From contig OZ034971.1 of the NCBI GenBank assembly GCA_964030785.1, forward strand, positions 15,316,900 through 15,380,899: 64,000 bases of DNA, given 5' to 3'. The notes under the pieces were generated by a model. That model did no database searches. It saw only the letters and a program-made list of their open reading frames with translations, and was not told the DNA's origin. The DNA comes from Siderastrea siderea (taxonomy: Eukaryota > Cnidaria > Anthozoa > Scleractinia > Rhizangiidae). The translations under genes were made by a program, and so were the position numbers. This document shows positions 34,598 through 47,641 of this stretch, in pieces; position 1 is the first letter of the stretch; each line of letters starts with the position of its first letter.

Positions 34598-37500
34598 GTG
34601 AGAGTTTTGCTATGTTATGTGCTTTAATAATCTATAAAAACTTTCGGTCCTCTGGAACAGCTGTACTCGTGTTGAGCTTTTTGTGTGTGATGATTTCTAA
34701 GAAATACGTCGATCGCGGAAAACGCGGAAGACTAAACTATTTGCATAAACCAAGTAGCTATAGTGGATTCAGTGTTTCACACACATTCTAAGAAGAAACG
34801 GAAGAATTACACATTTTTTACTAAACGAATAAAACAGTAATGAAACGATTCACAGATTTCTTCCGAGAATAACGAAATAATGCCAAAACAAAGATCAGCC
34901 CATAGTATGAGCATGTTTTTTTTTTTATTTGGAAAGGTACTCACAAGAAATTCTGTTGTAGGATGAATAACCCCACATTTTATTCGAGTAAAGGGGACAG
35001 AATAAGCAAGGGTTAAGTTTATATTTTACGCTTAGCATCGTAATGTTATCTGAGTCACTTGTACAATAGAGTACTCTAAAATCATAACTGGAAACATTGC
35101 CCCCGATTCTTCGAAGAATTAATCATGTCTTCCCATTTTTCTATGAAATAAAAAAAAAAACATTTTACTTGAACATTGGGACGTTAAGCCAAACATTCTG
35201 TACATCATACAGAACACAGTTGTATGACGGAAGTTACCTTCCTGTCGGATGTTATTGAGCAAGAGTTTCGCTGGGTCGTTCCACCCCGATCGACCGCGCT
35301 ATGACTGCCCACGCGCGAGGCTCATTTTTTGAAGCATCAGGTAACTCCTTTGAATTTGCACCTAAAATAACCAACTGAAGACGGAAAGAAGCGCTTGAAA
35401 CTCTGTGTGATGGCAAAGGTACTTAATATTAGACACTAGAGCCAGTAGGCAGATGGCCATGTTGACAAGGGTACCCAGTGTTACACGGTGTAAATAGGCT
35501 AGTGCTGCCCTCTCTACCGGTGAGGCTCCATCACTACAGTGCGGACTTAGATGACAAATTTATCTTCCCAACAATTATTTTAACTGATAATTTCTCGTTG
35601 TTCGCCGTCTTTAAAGCGACTTAGATGTTTTGCAAGTCATTTTGGGGGTCGCTGCTACGCCCTTTCTTGCTAAGAGAAATACGTATCCATCTGATCTTCG
35701 ATCCCACCGACAGCCGCTACTGGGCTTTGCAAACAGAACGGCAATTTGTTGAATAAGCCTACACTTAACATTTGTGAGCTACACAAAAAGCATGTTCAAA
35801 CAAGAAACAAAAATTAAGTCTCCTTGTCATAAAGGGACTATTTTTCGGCGGGTGGTTTTAAGCAGATGAGTAAAATAATTACTAGAACTTGAAGTGTAAT
35901 GGCGGTTAATCAACCGAGAAGTGCTGGCCACACTTTGTAGAGATGCACCGGCCAGGGAGAGGTGCATCTACATTGTTTTCTTGTTTTTACTTGCTGATTT
36001 TTTTACCTGTTATAACAGACCACTTGTCGAACAAGAGGAGAAAAGATGCAGTGTTAGAAAATGATGGAAAATGTGGTCTATAGCAAGCTGATAAATTGTG
36101 TTTAGACTTGGTACAGCGACTCCATTAAGGGTGCCGCGATATCGATTTGCCTTCCAAGCCAGTGAGAGCTGAGAGCTGTTTACTGTAATTTCTTTGTTTG
36201 TCCTGCGAAACGCTAAAAGGAAGAGCTAACATGAATACTTAATAATTTTTTTGACTCGTGTTACGTCTTTTTCGGTTTCATTACAAAATGGAAAGCCATA
36301 GGATTGATTCAATCATTCATTAGTTGCAGTGATTCATCGAATCCACTGCCATCACCAGCTGACTTTGATTTGTAGTTCAAAGCCAGTAGATGAGAAAATT
36401 TACCATGCAATGGATTCAAATACAGAAATGTAAATATTAAAATACTTTTCCGAAACAGGATTCAGACGGAAATCATTCTGTTTTTTCACGTTTCAAGTAG
36501 GTTACCTTTTGGCCACAACATTGCAAATGCACGCGCTTTGTAGCATCGATCTACACTCTTTCTAATTTACCGCTTTACAAAGTGAAAGTAGCTTTCTGAT
36601 TCGATAGTACGCAACAATTCGAAAAAAGCCCTTGCTCCACGTCCTGACTTCATCGAAAAATGTCTTTTTTTGAATTTTTCTGTAAAATATCGAGACTTTT
36701 GAACAACCAGAAAATAGAGAGAGAAGAACTATTGATATTAAGAAAGATCGATGAATCGACTTTGCGTGTTTTTGCAGGAGCGCCCCTCTAAGACACTTCT
36801 TTATCTTGTCCTTGTTCGTGAATTATATCCACTCTTTTAAGTTCAAATTGAGTGTACAATTTAAATCGACTCCTTTATCAGTAGACACGAGCTTCGAACC
36901 TACAATAGATCAAAATAACACTGGGGAACAGCTGGCTGAGAAACTGATGCACACAAACAGTAAACAAACCGAGGGCTAAATGCAAACGCCAAACGACTCT
37001 CGCCTAACAGTTCTTAAAAATAGCAAATCAGTTTTCCTTGATCCAGCAAAAAGCTAAGTTAGTTTATAAGGTACTACTTAAACTCGGAAATTTTGAAGAA
37101 CTTCCCACAGATCATTCGCAGTCCGTAAGTTAATTTCCATGCTGATGGCGTCGTCTATGTGAAACAGTTTACTGTTAATTAAAATGATTCCATGAAACTA
37201 CGTATACAACTTGTGCTTGTTCCTTCTGAATCGAAAAACGCAAAGCACAATTCATTGTTAAGAGGTTGTTAAATTGAATACTTTTCATTAGGAACTATTT
37301 ATTTGCTGAAAACTCTTTTTTGTTATAACTTTGCAGAAATATCCGGCTCAAGATTAGTTATGATTCTCGGTTTGCATGGCTTTAAACCTTGTTTGCTTCA
37401 TTTTGAAAAGAGTGCTAGTAACATTTTACACGCAGGTACCTACAAACGACAATTTTCTAGCAGTTTGAAGTTTGAATAACCTATGATGGCTTAATTTCAC

Positions 37501-38820
37501 TGGTTTGTGATATGACATCTTTAAGATCCAAACATTAATGAAGATTTGCATACATAGTACAGCATTTGTTCAATACCTCGCTCATGGTTATAGTTTAAAA
37601 ACAGAAATAAAATGCTCTACCTTACCAGTCTACGTTGTAGTAAAATAAGGGAATAAATCCTTTACTATTTTGTTTAATATCCTGCAACCTTTTTGTAAGA
37701 CATGCTCACTTCTAAGAACTGTACCTGCAGGTTACCTTCAGCAGGCTTGCAGCAATTCAGTATAAGTATAGTATTTATATACAATGACAATCTTTGCAAA
37801 CTAAACTCGGTATCGATTCATTAGTTCAGTTTCCAATTATCCAAAAGGAAATTTTGATTCTTAACCAGCTAGTCAGGCAGTTTTCAACTGCACGTTTAAT
37901 CGAACAAAATAAAGGGCCCAAGATAGCTGTGAGGATTTGCAATGCAACACATGGCACTTAAAAATTATATTGCCTTTTGAGGAAAGGAACTAAACATTGC
38001 GAGGGACTCAAGTTGTAGTTTATGCTGTAAGCACAAAATTTGTAAAAACTCCCTAGAATTGACCGTATGAAGAAACGTATAAAGTCTATCGCTTATAACG
38101 TTGAGTTAAGGTATCCGAAGTAGTTTTTGTTTACGAAGTGAGGTAACATTAATCAGTCAAAATTCTAAGAAATCCTCGATATACTTGCACGAAGAAAGGA
38201 TGATAAGTGGAAAATAGTATAACTAGAAAATAAATGTTAGACAGTTGTTTATGACAAATACACACATTCAGATATATTCCCGGAAAAGATAAAGCTTTCA
38301 TCAACAAAACATGTTAACACTGAGGGAGGATCAAACTTCCTCTCCATATACAAATGGCTCTTAATGAAAGCTCTTGTCAGTTAGGTATCTATAGACCACA
38401 GTGTTTCTTGTATACCTCATCTGGTAAAAAGTAACTTGTACATGTCGGTAATGCTAAAATAGATACCGAAGATACAAACATCAATTGAATGACTCAAAAT
38501 ACAGGTTATGTTTTCTATTTCATCAGGTTTTTCTGATGAGACTCTGTTGCTTAAAAGCACCATTGCACCATGGATGTTATTGTTGTTTAGTATGGCTATT
38601 TAGAAGGCTAGTTATTTCGCGGTGTACGTTCAAGCAAATGATAGCTTGGGTAATCGTTTGTCAAAGTTGTGAACCGAAACAACATTTTACCAGCTGATTA
38701 AAGGATTGATATTATTCATCGTTCAAAACTGCGTTAGTATCCATTTCTACTCTACATATAGCTGTGATGTATTGATGATCAACCCTTTAAGGCAATAAAG
38801 CAGCCTCTAGTTCACTTTTT
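34598..38820. other. gene-free stretch
   Basis: About 4.2 kb of AT-rich DNA with no ORF of recognisable family on either strand. If the divergent gene at 34189 is real, later exons should lie here. A small inverted repeat is at 35937-35971 (gatgcacc...ggtgcatc). Confidence 0.45.
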
Positions 38821-38839
38821 TTGTCATTGTCATTTTAAC

Positions 38840-38998
38840 TATCATCATCACCGTCATGCACCATTATCGTTTTCATCCTTGTCCTCGTCATCATCATCGT
38901 CACCATCATCATCATCATCATCATCATCGGCAGCAGCAGCATCATCATCGTCATCATTATCATCATCATCGTTGTCCTCATCGTCATCATTTATTATC
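38840..38998. repeat. (CAT/CGT)n microsatellite cluster
   Basis: Imperfect ATC/ATCG triplet repeats, including a long pure tract near 38905-38930. They create poly-His on + and poly-Asp on -, neither of which is a gene. Confidence 0.95.
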
Positions 38999-39905
38999 AT
39001 TACCAGTGATGTGCATAAAACTAAGCCACACTCATAGTAATTTCTAATACTTTTGCGATTCCCTAGCTTCTTGCCCTTTGCACCCATAAGAACGATGCTA
39101 ATATGTGCCTTCAATGATGGAAAATGGTACAGACTATACTACTGTACTCATTTGGGTGAGTCGGTTGATTTTTTCTTAACTTGAAATAGCACATTACACG
39201 TAGTACACGTACAATGTTAGCAAAAAATGATTGAAATATGTTTTTGAGTTGCTTTTCAGTTGATAGGAAAACGTCATTATCTTAAAGTTTTTTAATAGTC
39301 ACTTCATCATCATCATCATCGTTATCATTATTCTCGTCACTGTCGTTATTGGCAACATTATTTTCACAACTGTATCGTCTTTATTATTTAGTATTTTAAA
39401 TGCGGGCTTTCTAACACTGAATAACTTCTCTAACATTCTATTTCTTGAAGATGTTTAAAAATTCTTGCTCCTGATAAGAGTTATTATAAATATTCAAATG
39501 TAGTTCAATGTACGTCCAGTATCTCTTTATGATACAGTAATATGATCATAAACAGTACGTTCTCATATTAAGTGCCATTATTCATTATAGAGCTTTAATG
39601 GTCAATTTTCTGTCTTTTCATCCCTTTATATGGCTATTTAGAGTGTGCACGTCACTTAAATCACCCTTGCTTCTGAATTCATTTTCCAAGAATCTGATCC
39701 CAAAATTTTTACCATTTGTACGGAATGCAATGGTAATTTCTATAAGACTAATGAAGGGAACTAGAGCTACAAATTATCTTCACGTTAAAAAGGCGAAGAG
39801 GGCTGAACAAACCAGGAAAAGCATGTAGGATTTGTGGTAAACTCAATGATACTTTGAGAGGAACTGGAACAAAAGGTAAACGATGATTGCACAAGCTTCC
39901 ATGTA

Positions 39906-39909
39906 TATT

Positions 39910-39954
<45 letters not shown>
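39906..39954. repeat. (CAT)n microsatellite
   Basis: About 15 pure ATC units. The minus-strand poly-Asp ORF is an artefact. Confidence 0.97.
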
Positions 39955-39956
<2 letters not shown>

Positions 39957-40715
39957 TAACTAACTATAACTATACAATTATAACCCCTATGATAGTCAGA
40001 ATTAAACTAAACGTAATACGTTTGAGAAGCTCATAATAGAATGTGTTAAAGAAACAAGTCCATGTTACCCTCTCTAGTAACTTTAAAGTTGAAACAGTTT
40101 CTTTTGATGTAGAAAATTCTAGTTCTGTATCTTTTGACAATTTTATAAATACGTCTATCTTCGTCTTTCATTATTTCGCTCATAGAACAAATTTTCATAA
40201 AAATAGAAAACTGTTAAGAGTGTGATTCTTTACCATGTTGATGGTAGGCCGTTGTTCTCCTTATCACGTGAGTACATCAGGGCTAACTAGAATTCAGTTA
40301 TTTGTGTAAGTAGACCGTAGTGTTAACAATGACAACGAATCAAAATAGGCCCCCTAGAAGTAGTTCGAAAAGTTCAATTACTGATGTTACGTACAGCAGT
40401 GAAAAATATCTTGTATAGTAAAAATATATTAAAGAAATAAAACACACTACGGATTTTTCAAACAACCCCTATTGTCACTTTTTTAACAAGGATAAACAAG
40501 TTTCGAAAGGCACATAAAAAACATTGTAGCGTAGTCGGCACAAATTACATAATAAAGCCTAAAATATAAAGAAATACACGATTGGGTTTTTCTAATTGTG
40601 TCATATCTAGCTATTGCAAGGTAAGAGAAAGTGTACCTTGTTTTCAATTTCCTTTGAGCTGCAGTACAAACAGGATCTCAGGTGCCCAGGAAGTTTAGGG
40701 GTGGAGGACCCCCAG

Positions 40716-41565
40716 TTACAATTTCGTTAAGTTATGATTGCCTGCCCTAAGTTTTGCTACTGTCCGCCGATGTTTATGGTTTGTAATAAGTTCTAGTGAG
40801 TAAGAGGCGGTTACATTGAACATTGAAAGTAGAGTAAAATGATTTTTTCCAGTGTCTGCCAATTGGGTTGATATTTGAAGGCATTGCCCAGTAACGCTTG
40901 ATCTCGGAAGCTTTAGTAGGTGTAACCAACACTTTATTATCCTGGAGAAGACAATTAACTTAAAAGGGAATCTTTTGGTTTCATTACGTGCTACGACATT
41001 TGGTGCTCTTCTGTTCAGCCCAATGTACGATTTGTAAAGCTGTGAGTGAAATCGCTCAATGGGATCTTTCCCCATTTTTTGAGATTGAGGCTATCATATG
41101 CCCCCCACACTTCCGACTGTATAAAAGAACGGGGGCAAATAAGGCATCAAATAAGAAATCACACTTGGATTTTGGAAGTTTGTTGAATTCAATATATCTT
41201 TTACAAGCAATCATTGAACGTCCGGAGACTTTTCTACTTATTTCTTTTTGGAGGTTGCGAAGCTCCCATTCGAATTGAATGTTGTACCTAGGCAGGTGTA
41301 TTCCGGAGTATTCACGATTTGGTTTCCATTTAAAAAGAAAGAATAATTTCCAGGGTGGCTTTACAGTTTTGTTTTTGAAAAAGTAGTATTTTTGTTTTGT
41401 GAGCATTAATTTTCAAGAGCCATTTTTCATTATAGTTTTGGAGAATGTCAATTTCCTTTTGAAGACCGGAAGCGCTTTGAGATATTAAAACCAAATCATT
41501 TTGAGGGTAAACATCATTTACAAAAAGAGAACCTCACGCCAGCCTCTCCTTCTACATTAGACATA
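40716..41565 (-). pseudogene. non-LTR retrotransposon RT remnant (CR1/L2-type)
   Basis: Reading the minus strand from about 41565, the RT phrase EAGVR is followed directly by FSF and a degenerate catalytic region (YPQNDLVLISQSASG in place of YADD-LVLISQS). Next come LQKEIDILQNYNEKWLLKIN, a thumb region, FAPVLLYSRKCGG, PIERFHSQLYKSYIGLNRR and KLIVFSRIIKCWLHLLKLP. These are the usual order of motifs after the catalytic centre of CR1/L2-like LINEs. Frame changes near 41060 and 41405 and the missing block after GVR show the copy is dead. Confidence 0.8.
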
Positions 41566-43139
41566 CCACTACGTAATTTTGAGCTAATCTATGGCAGAGT
41601 CTCATGGAATTTGATTAAACTCCGGATCGAAAATATTTTTTTCTTTTTCATTGTTTCTTCTTTCAACAAGTATACTGATGCGCTGTTACAGAACTCGTCG
41701 CCTTCAGGAAATTTATCTCCCCTGAAGAGCACATACCAGTTTACTACCAGGTTACTCACTGGAAAAATTTAGCATGCTTAGAAATTAGACAATTAAACAC
41801 TCTTTTCCATTGTTTTCTTTTGCTTATTTTTTACTGTTTAGCACTAAAAGTTTGATTTGTTTCGTGGGTCATGCAAAACCACTCTAATGTATTGTGAACA
41901 CGCAGTTTTACTGTTGGCTCAGCGTTGTATTATACCCATAGCGTTTTAAATATTTTATTACGGAACACCTCTAAAAACTACCTCGATGAGTGGAGCTTCC
42001 TGTTTCAAAATATTGTTGCTACTCACTTCTTTGCTTTGTTATTGTTAATTTTGAAATTGAAGGTTTTAAGTACATGCTGTTGCATGTATTTTTCGTTTTT
42101 TAAATGTTTGCAATCTTGCTCTTTAAAATGATTAGCATCCCATAAGAAGGGCAACAAACAAGTAATAAATTGTTATCCTGTATCCAACAAGTACTGGGTA
42201 CCTGAGCTCATATCTTTTAAACTGAGAGCAGTTGGGTCATTTAGGCTCCTAGCGCAAGGGAAACGAACACTCGCTAACCTCGTAACAGTTATTAACAGAT
42301 AATATCGCAAACAGCTGAACAAAGGTAAGAAGATTGTGGCCCTCAAAAGTGACAAATACAAACGATTAATAAAATAGTAATACCATAACAAAGAAACTAA
42401 TAACAAATAACGATAAGCAATAAACAGATTCAACGACTGCTGCCTCACGCCTAACTGTAAATAAAGAGCTCTGAAAAGGAAAACAAGATTCCTCAGTTCT
42501 GCCTTCTACACCTATACCGACTAAGGATTTAAACTGAACATACTAACTCATAGTTAGTGTACCTTTCAATTTGTGCGTCGAGCATGGAATGCACTGTTCA
42601 GTTTAGAATAATACACGAGAGTAACTCCTCCTTTCGTTAACCTAATATATTTTCAGAACCGATCCCGACTGCCAGGATTCTAACACGGCGTAAATGTCAA
42701 ACACTGTTAAGCACATATCCAGCCAAATAGGCTCTTCAAAAGGCTTCTTTCTTCACTTATTCTCAAAGGGAGAGCTGGAAGAGGAATAATGTTGGGGAAC
42801 CTATTTTTGGAAATGGTTGAAGGGTACTGATTTGATAGGTCGATGAAGTGAAGATCGAACACTTTTTAATGAAACAGAAATGTATCTCACATTGGCGTAA
42901 TACTCATACTCAAGGAAATTATGATTAAGCAGACACAATCTTCTACAAACCTGTAAGGATCAAATTGAGGATGAATCCAAGTTCTTTCTTGTGTTGGTCT
43001 AACTGCTCATTTCTAAAGGAGTAGAGTATCAATCTCCGAACTTTTAGCTTTTGTCATATTACGAATTAATCGTAAAATTTATGAGTTTCCCAAATTGCTC
43101 CATTCAATATTCAGACACTGATGTTTATTTCCTTGAGCG
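41566..43139. other. gene-free stretch
   Basis: No supported exon. Short frames at 41925-42131 (+) and 42173-42448 (-) have no recognisable domain. Confidence 0.45.
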
Positions 43140-43303
43140 TATCTTTACGTGATAGATTGTTATCCTTTAGATTGTTATGACCTAATTAATTGTTTTCATG
43201 GCGTTCCTCGTTGTTTTTATTTGTTCTTTTATTGTTATCTTTTTGTTTTGTTTTTTTCAGTTGTCTGCTTTATTGTAAGAATTTATGGACCTGCAAATAA
43301 AAC

Positions 43304-43355
<52 letters not shown>

Positions 43356-43356
43356 G
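43140..43356 (+). mobile_element. LINE-like 3' tail with (TTG)n
   Basis: T-rich sequence leads into 'atttatggacctgcaaataaaac', followed by about 17 TTG units (43304-43355). This arrangement (a short 3' UTR containing AATAAA, then a simple-repeat tail) is typical of 3' ends of CR1/L2-like elements. No RT is visible upstream, so this would be a severely 5'-truncated copy. Poly-Cys and poly-Val ORFs here are artefacts. Confidence 0.55.
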
Positions 43357-43918
43357 TTGAACTTTCGATCCAAGGGACAGTGGTATGTTGTCGGGGACAC
43401 CCAACGGGCAATTTCAAGCAAATGTCTCTTTCTGTTTCCTCAGTATGTTCCAGGTCCTTTAAACTCTTTTTTCATCAAATTTAAATCCAAATTTCTAACT
43501 AAAGTTGTTTTTGGCCTTCCGAGCAAATGATCCCACCGACCGAAACCAACCATTGGGTGCCTCTGTATTGTGTCTCTGGGTTAAGACTCTTTACTTCACA
43601 GTCTCTCTCCACCTATCCGTATAATGATATGGTGAATAGGAAAGCTGCGCTGGACAAGCATACTACATGCAAGAGTCAGAGAGAGAGAGAGAGTGGTACA
43701 TCTTTATTGTCCTTTATTGCCTCACTTTTTGTTTTAGTAAAAGCCATAGTCAGCCGGAGAAGAAGCCTAGCCTACAATATGAAAACTGGAGACAACAAAC
43801 AGTGCAAAAGAAAGAAAACTGTCACACTAGCTCAGGAAACTACTAGTTATTTGAAAGTAAGCAATCTTGAAAGTTAAAACAAGTTGAAATCGACCTTGCG
43901 GGACAGCCTGCCAATCTA

Positions 43919-43936
43919 CCCCCCCCCCCCCCCCCT
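43919..43936. repeat. poly-C tract
   Basis: About 18 consecutive C residues. Confidence 0.95.
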
Positions 43937-44339
43937 TCGATATACACACCCGCAACACGCACAACCCAAAAGCCTGGTAATCCTACAGAATTAATACAGA
44001 AATGCCTAAGAACGCCCCTGAGAGCAGTTTTGAGCACATCTGGATGGATTTCTCGTTGTTTTCAGCGGTTCACTGTGAAACAAGGTTTTCCTCTCATTCA
44101 AGAGTCTCATGGCAATCAAACCTGGGTGGTTTGTGATGAATGCAAACGTTAATTTGATGATATGAGAAATATGACGTAATTATGCAGCCAGAGAGTCTTT
44201 TGGAACCACCAAGGAAAAAAAACAGAAAAATCGAAATTTTGCCGAAAAAATAGTAAGGGAGAGAATCTTTGTAATCTCCGTGACTTTTCTTCGCTGAATC
44301 ATTCCCTGGCTATTTCTATTTCGATTTTCACTCTCCTCG

Positions 44340-44615
44340 ACTATCCACCCCTGGCCGGGTCTCCTGGTATGTATTTATTTCGCCACCTCCTGAGAACCTC
44401 CCAACCTCGTTCCAGCGGGGTCTTTGGGGTGGGCAAGCCACCACTTCTTTTGTGTGCGTAAGGCCGCACCCAAAAAAGCGAGAGCGAGAGAGAAAGAGGT
44501 TGAGAATCTTCTCCACGATCTCCCCCGAACGGGAAATTCGTCCAGATTGCCCTGCAGAGCTCCCAAGGCCAGCGCTAACCTCGTTCCCAGGACCTCTTCA
44601 CTCCCGGAAAACTGA
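44340..44615. mobile_element. GC-rich interspersed repeat with duplicated 'aacctcgttcc' phrase
   Basis: A block of higher GC than its surroundings, containing aacctcgttccagcggggtc near 44403 and aacctcgttcccaggacctc near 44578 in the same orientation. I recall the phrase 'cctcgttcccaggg' as a high-copy repeat in coral genomes, but that cannot be checked here. The small overlapping ORFs on both strands are not convincing genes. Confidence 0.4.
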
Positions 44616-44829
44616 CTGGGGAATTTTGTCAGTGACACTGAACTTTCGACATGCTTCTCCTTGGATCGAATGCCAGCAAAGAGACATTGATTTAAAAGTG
44701 CTTATTTGTTGGTTACTTTTACAGTGTAATTTTGCCCATTGTGTTTTCTATCATTGGCCAATTGGCTCGTCGGGTGTCCCGAATTACCCATGTGAATAAA
44801 GTCAGTGGACTGTAAATGATACAATTGTT

Positions 44830-46200
44830 TCATTGAGAACTATACGATATTAAGATAGTCTGACTCTTCAACGCCGTTTTTCTTGCTTTCATTTCCCGTG
44901 TCTCATGATGTATTGCAACCGATGCATCTTCCGTCTAACTGCCATTCGATCTTCTCTTCACCTGTTTTTCTTCCGCCGGAAAGATGGTTTGTGAGCTGGA
45001 AATAATTCTACGTAATGAAAACGGGTTTGACTTTAAAGCAATTGACTTTGGGAGCAAGCATCCAGGCATTCTTCTCTAACGAGTCACAGTCCATTTCTTT
45101 TTCTTCTTTGCGTTCGTTTTTGTTTTTGTTTTCTTTCGTTTCAGGTCAATAAGACACGTCCCTATTCAGAATGTCACAGTCAAAAACGTTAGCTTATGGC
45201 GTTTCGCATCGCGTACACCAAAGTGGCCGTCAAAAACAACTTCTGTTGAATTTTGGGTGGTCGTCCGTTTACTTTTAAAGGCAGATTCAAACCACGAGGT
45301 TTCCCCATTCACAAGTTGTATTCTTCAAATCAAAAGCCCCTCACACCAACCTTGAGGCACTTCAGACACTATTCACGTAGAATCAGAACTTTGAATTAGT
45401 GGCCCTTTTGATTTGAGATGAACCTACCTACGCCAGAAAAAAGAAAAACAAATAAACAAAAAGCTTTCCCGAAGAGAAAAACCCTTTCACTTGACGCTTG
45501 TGAAAAAGACGTTACTACAGGAGATGCCCATCCAACCCTTTCCCTCGGCCATCGGCACAAAATCCTTACCTCGAAGCGTTACAAAGGCTAGATATACAGG
45601 ACATTCACGGTTTGAACATCATGAAAAGTTAAGGTTCGTTGTCCGTCTTTGGTATTGTTCTATTGGCAGAATTGTTCTCCATTGATTGGTTTGGCTGTTG
45701 AGCTCCTTGTTCTACTGGTAAGAAACCCCCTTCAGTTGATTTCGTTGCTCAACTTTTTCAACCGCAGTTGAACTCGGTTAAAACGCTTGGACATACTGTG
45801 CAATAGGCATTTAAGTGTTACTAAATTTCAATCCTTCATTTCAACCAAAGAGACGTCAAATCAAACAAGACCGGTTGACGTTGAAGCGGTTAGTACCAAA
45901 AGAACACGACGATCGATATTTCTCCTCCAATGTTAAAATTCTGGTTCTTTCTTATCACTCCTTGAGGATTCTTATCTTGAGCCGGTTATTGTACCCTGTA
46001 AGAAACGACTCATGACAGCATGACTTATTAGATCCTTTAATGTTTATTGTACGTGTACGGGGCGACTGATTATCATGGAAGAACGTACTGCTGTTTGGAA
46101 GAGCTTCGTTTTCAACAAAGGTTCTCTCAAATTATCGGGCGCTTTACGAAATATAATATTTATTCAGTTTGCAATATGGACGAAGTTTTGTCTTTTCCCT
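44830..46200. other. gene-free stretch
   Basis: No supported exon or structured repeat. Confidence 0.4.
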
Positions 46201-46203
46201 CAC

Positions 46204-46397
46204 GCTAAGTTCATACTATACCGGATGCCTCCTGCCCCTGCACGAAAACCATAGGGGCCTTATGTTCACACCTATAACTCTGCTTTGGCGACTGTCTTTG
46301 TGCCGCTCGGTTCTAGAAAGTAGAACCGGCAAGCCATAGACGTTGCTTCCGTATTGCCTCCGGCTATAAGGCCATCCGGTAAAGTGTGAACGACGAC
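46204..46397. mobile_element. short MITE with ~25-bp imperfect inverted ends
   Basis: The left end gctaagttcatactataccggat and the right end atccggtaaagtgtgaacgac are inverted copies with several mismatches. They enclose about 190 bp of GC-richer sequence. No clear target duplication. It lies about 140 bp beyond the stop codon of the sulfotransferase at 46536. Confidence 0.55.
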
Positions 46398-46535
46398 GCG
46401 CGTTCTTCCCGCTTGTGTAAGCATTATAGTTTTCTATAGGTCAGGAACTGGCGATAAACGTAGGAATTCATTTCATGCTGAGGTTCTGAGATTAAATAAA
46501 TTAGGTCAATTATTAGAATGATATATGAAAGTTTT

Positions 46536-47570
46536 CTATGGCCAATGAAAATCTCTTTGCACTTCTTTGTACAATTCTTGGTTATACGGTCGATAATAAT
46601 CCTGGAGAAGATTACGAATATCATCTCTTACAATAGGATGGGGCCGACCTTTACTTTCCGACAAACACCCTGAATTTCTTTTTTTCTTCCCGTCAACATA
46701 TCCCGAAAAACACGGAAAACGTTTGGTTTCGTTGATGTAAAAGTGTTCTTCCTTGATAAATGGTTCGATGTTAAGAAACTTTTCAACAGCTTGTAGTTCT
46801 TTGGCTGGGTTGGTTGTTAGCTCTTCCATACTGACAAAATGGAGCTGCGAGATGGGAAAGTATTTCAACCACTTTCTCAAATGTTCCACGTACACACCAA
46901 TTTGTACTGTACTGATTGAAGTCCTCAGTACCTTTTCCTCTTTACCTTTAGTAATGAATTTCTCGAATGGCGGTAGCTTACCACGCTTTTTTAACCAAAC
47001 CTGAACATAATCCGAAATTGCCCTCTCAGTTGGGTCACGTACGATCACAAGGAGCTTGATAGTTCGTGACATCTTGTAAACCCGTTCAGGAGCTTCATTA
47101 GTCACAAAATAAGCTGGCGTTTTCTCGATGGTAATTTTTCCTGGACTAGATTCAGGCATTTGTTGCCGATACCAGTCCAGCCCTAGCTGGTAGTTCTTTT
47201 TATTATCAAAGAAATGCACCTCTGCAGCGCAAGCCTTGATCTTGGGGTGGATTTTTAAGAACTCTAACAGAGCTCTCGTTCCTCCTTTTCTAACGCCGAT
47301 AATAATAACATTTGGGAGGCGCCTTTGCAGCAAGCTCTTGTTGCTCTTTTTCGTAACTGCATCGCCGTGGCTCGTACTCCAGTACCACATCTGAGTAGAA
47401 TTGTTGATATCAACGTCCAAATCAAATAGTAGGTCGTCATAGTTCGCAAACTCTATCTTTTTGTACTTCGTTTTAGGTTCCTTTAACATCACGTTGTAAA
47501 TACAAAACAACAGCAGTCCTACAAGAGGAAGAACAACGCATAATTTACGCCCGTCCAGCCACGCTGCCAT
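46536..47570 (-). CDS. HS3ST: heparan sulfate glucosamine 3-O-sulfotransferase
   Basis: An uninterrupted 344-codon frame encodes a type II Golgi protein. It has a short cytosolic tail, a membrane anchor at about residues 10-28 (VVLPLVGLLLFCIYNVML), a stem, and a sulfotransferase domain from about residue 85. The PAPS 5'-phosphosulfate loop is GVRKGGTRALLEF, the 3'-phosphate motif is VRDPTERAISDY, and the catalytic base region is EVHFFD. A C-terminal Cys pair (FPCFSG...SGCLSESKGRPHP) matches the family disulfide and substrate loop. The enzyme transfers sulfate from PAPS to the 3-O position of glucosamine in heparan sulfate. An acceptor-like AG before 47641 suggests an upstream 5' UTR exon. A paralogue lies at 59648-60709. 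Confidence 0.95.
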   Translation of the reverse strand: MAAWLDGRKLCVVLPLVGLLLFCIYNVMLKEPKTKYKKIEFANYDDLLFDLDVDINNSTQMWYWSTSHGDAVTKKSNKSLLQRRLPNVIIIGVRKGGTRALLEFLKIHPKIKACAAEVHFFDNKKNYQLGLDWYRQQMPESSPGKITIEKTPAYFVTNEAPERVYKMSRTIKLLVIVRDPTERAISDYVQVWLKKRGKLPPFEKFITKGKEEKVLRTSISTVQIGVYVEHLRKWLKYFPISQLHFVSMEELTTNPAKELQAVEKFLNIEPFIKEEHFYINETKRFPCFSGYVDGKKKRNSGCLSESKGRPHPIVRDDIRNLLQDYYRPYNQELYKEVQRDFHWP

Positions 47571-47641
47571 GAGTTGCTTTCTCTACCTTGGGATTGGGTT
47601 ACCTCTTTAGACCCTTGATGTAGGAGCGGAGAAAGTCGGAC

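Noticed and set aside
38854..39114. Asp-rich minus-strand ORF and His-rich plus-strand ORF
   Set aside because: Products of CAT/ATC microsatellites. No domain or splice support.
43285..43530. Poly-Val/poly-Cys ORFs
   Set aside because: Translations of the TTG microsatellite at 43304-43355.
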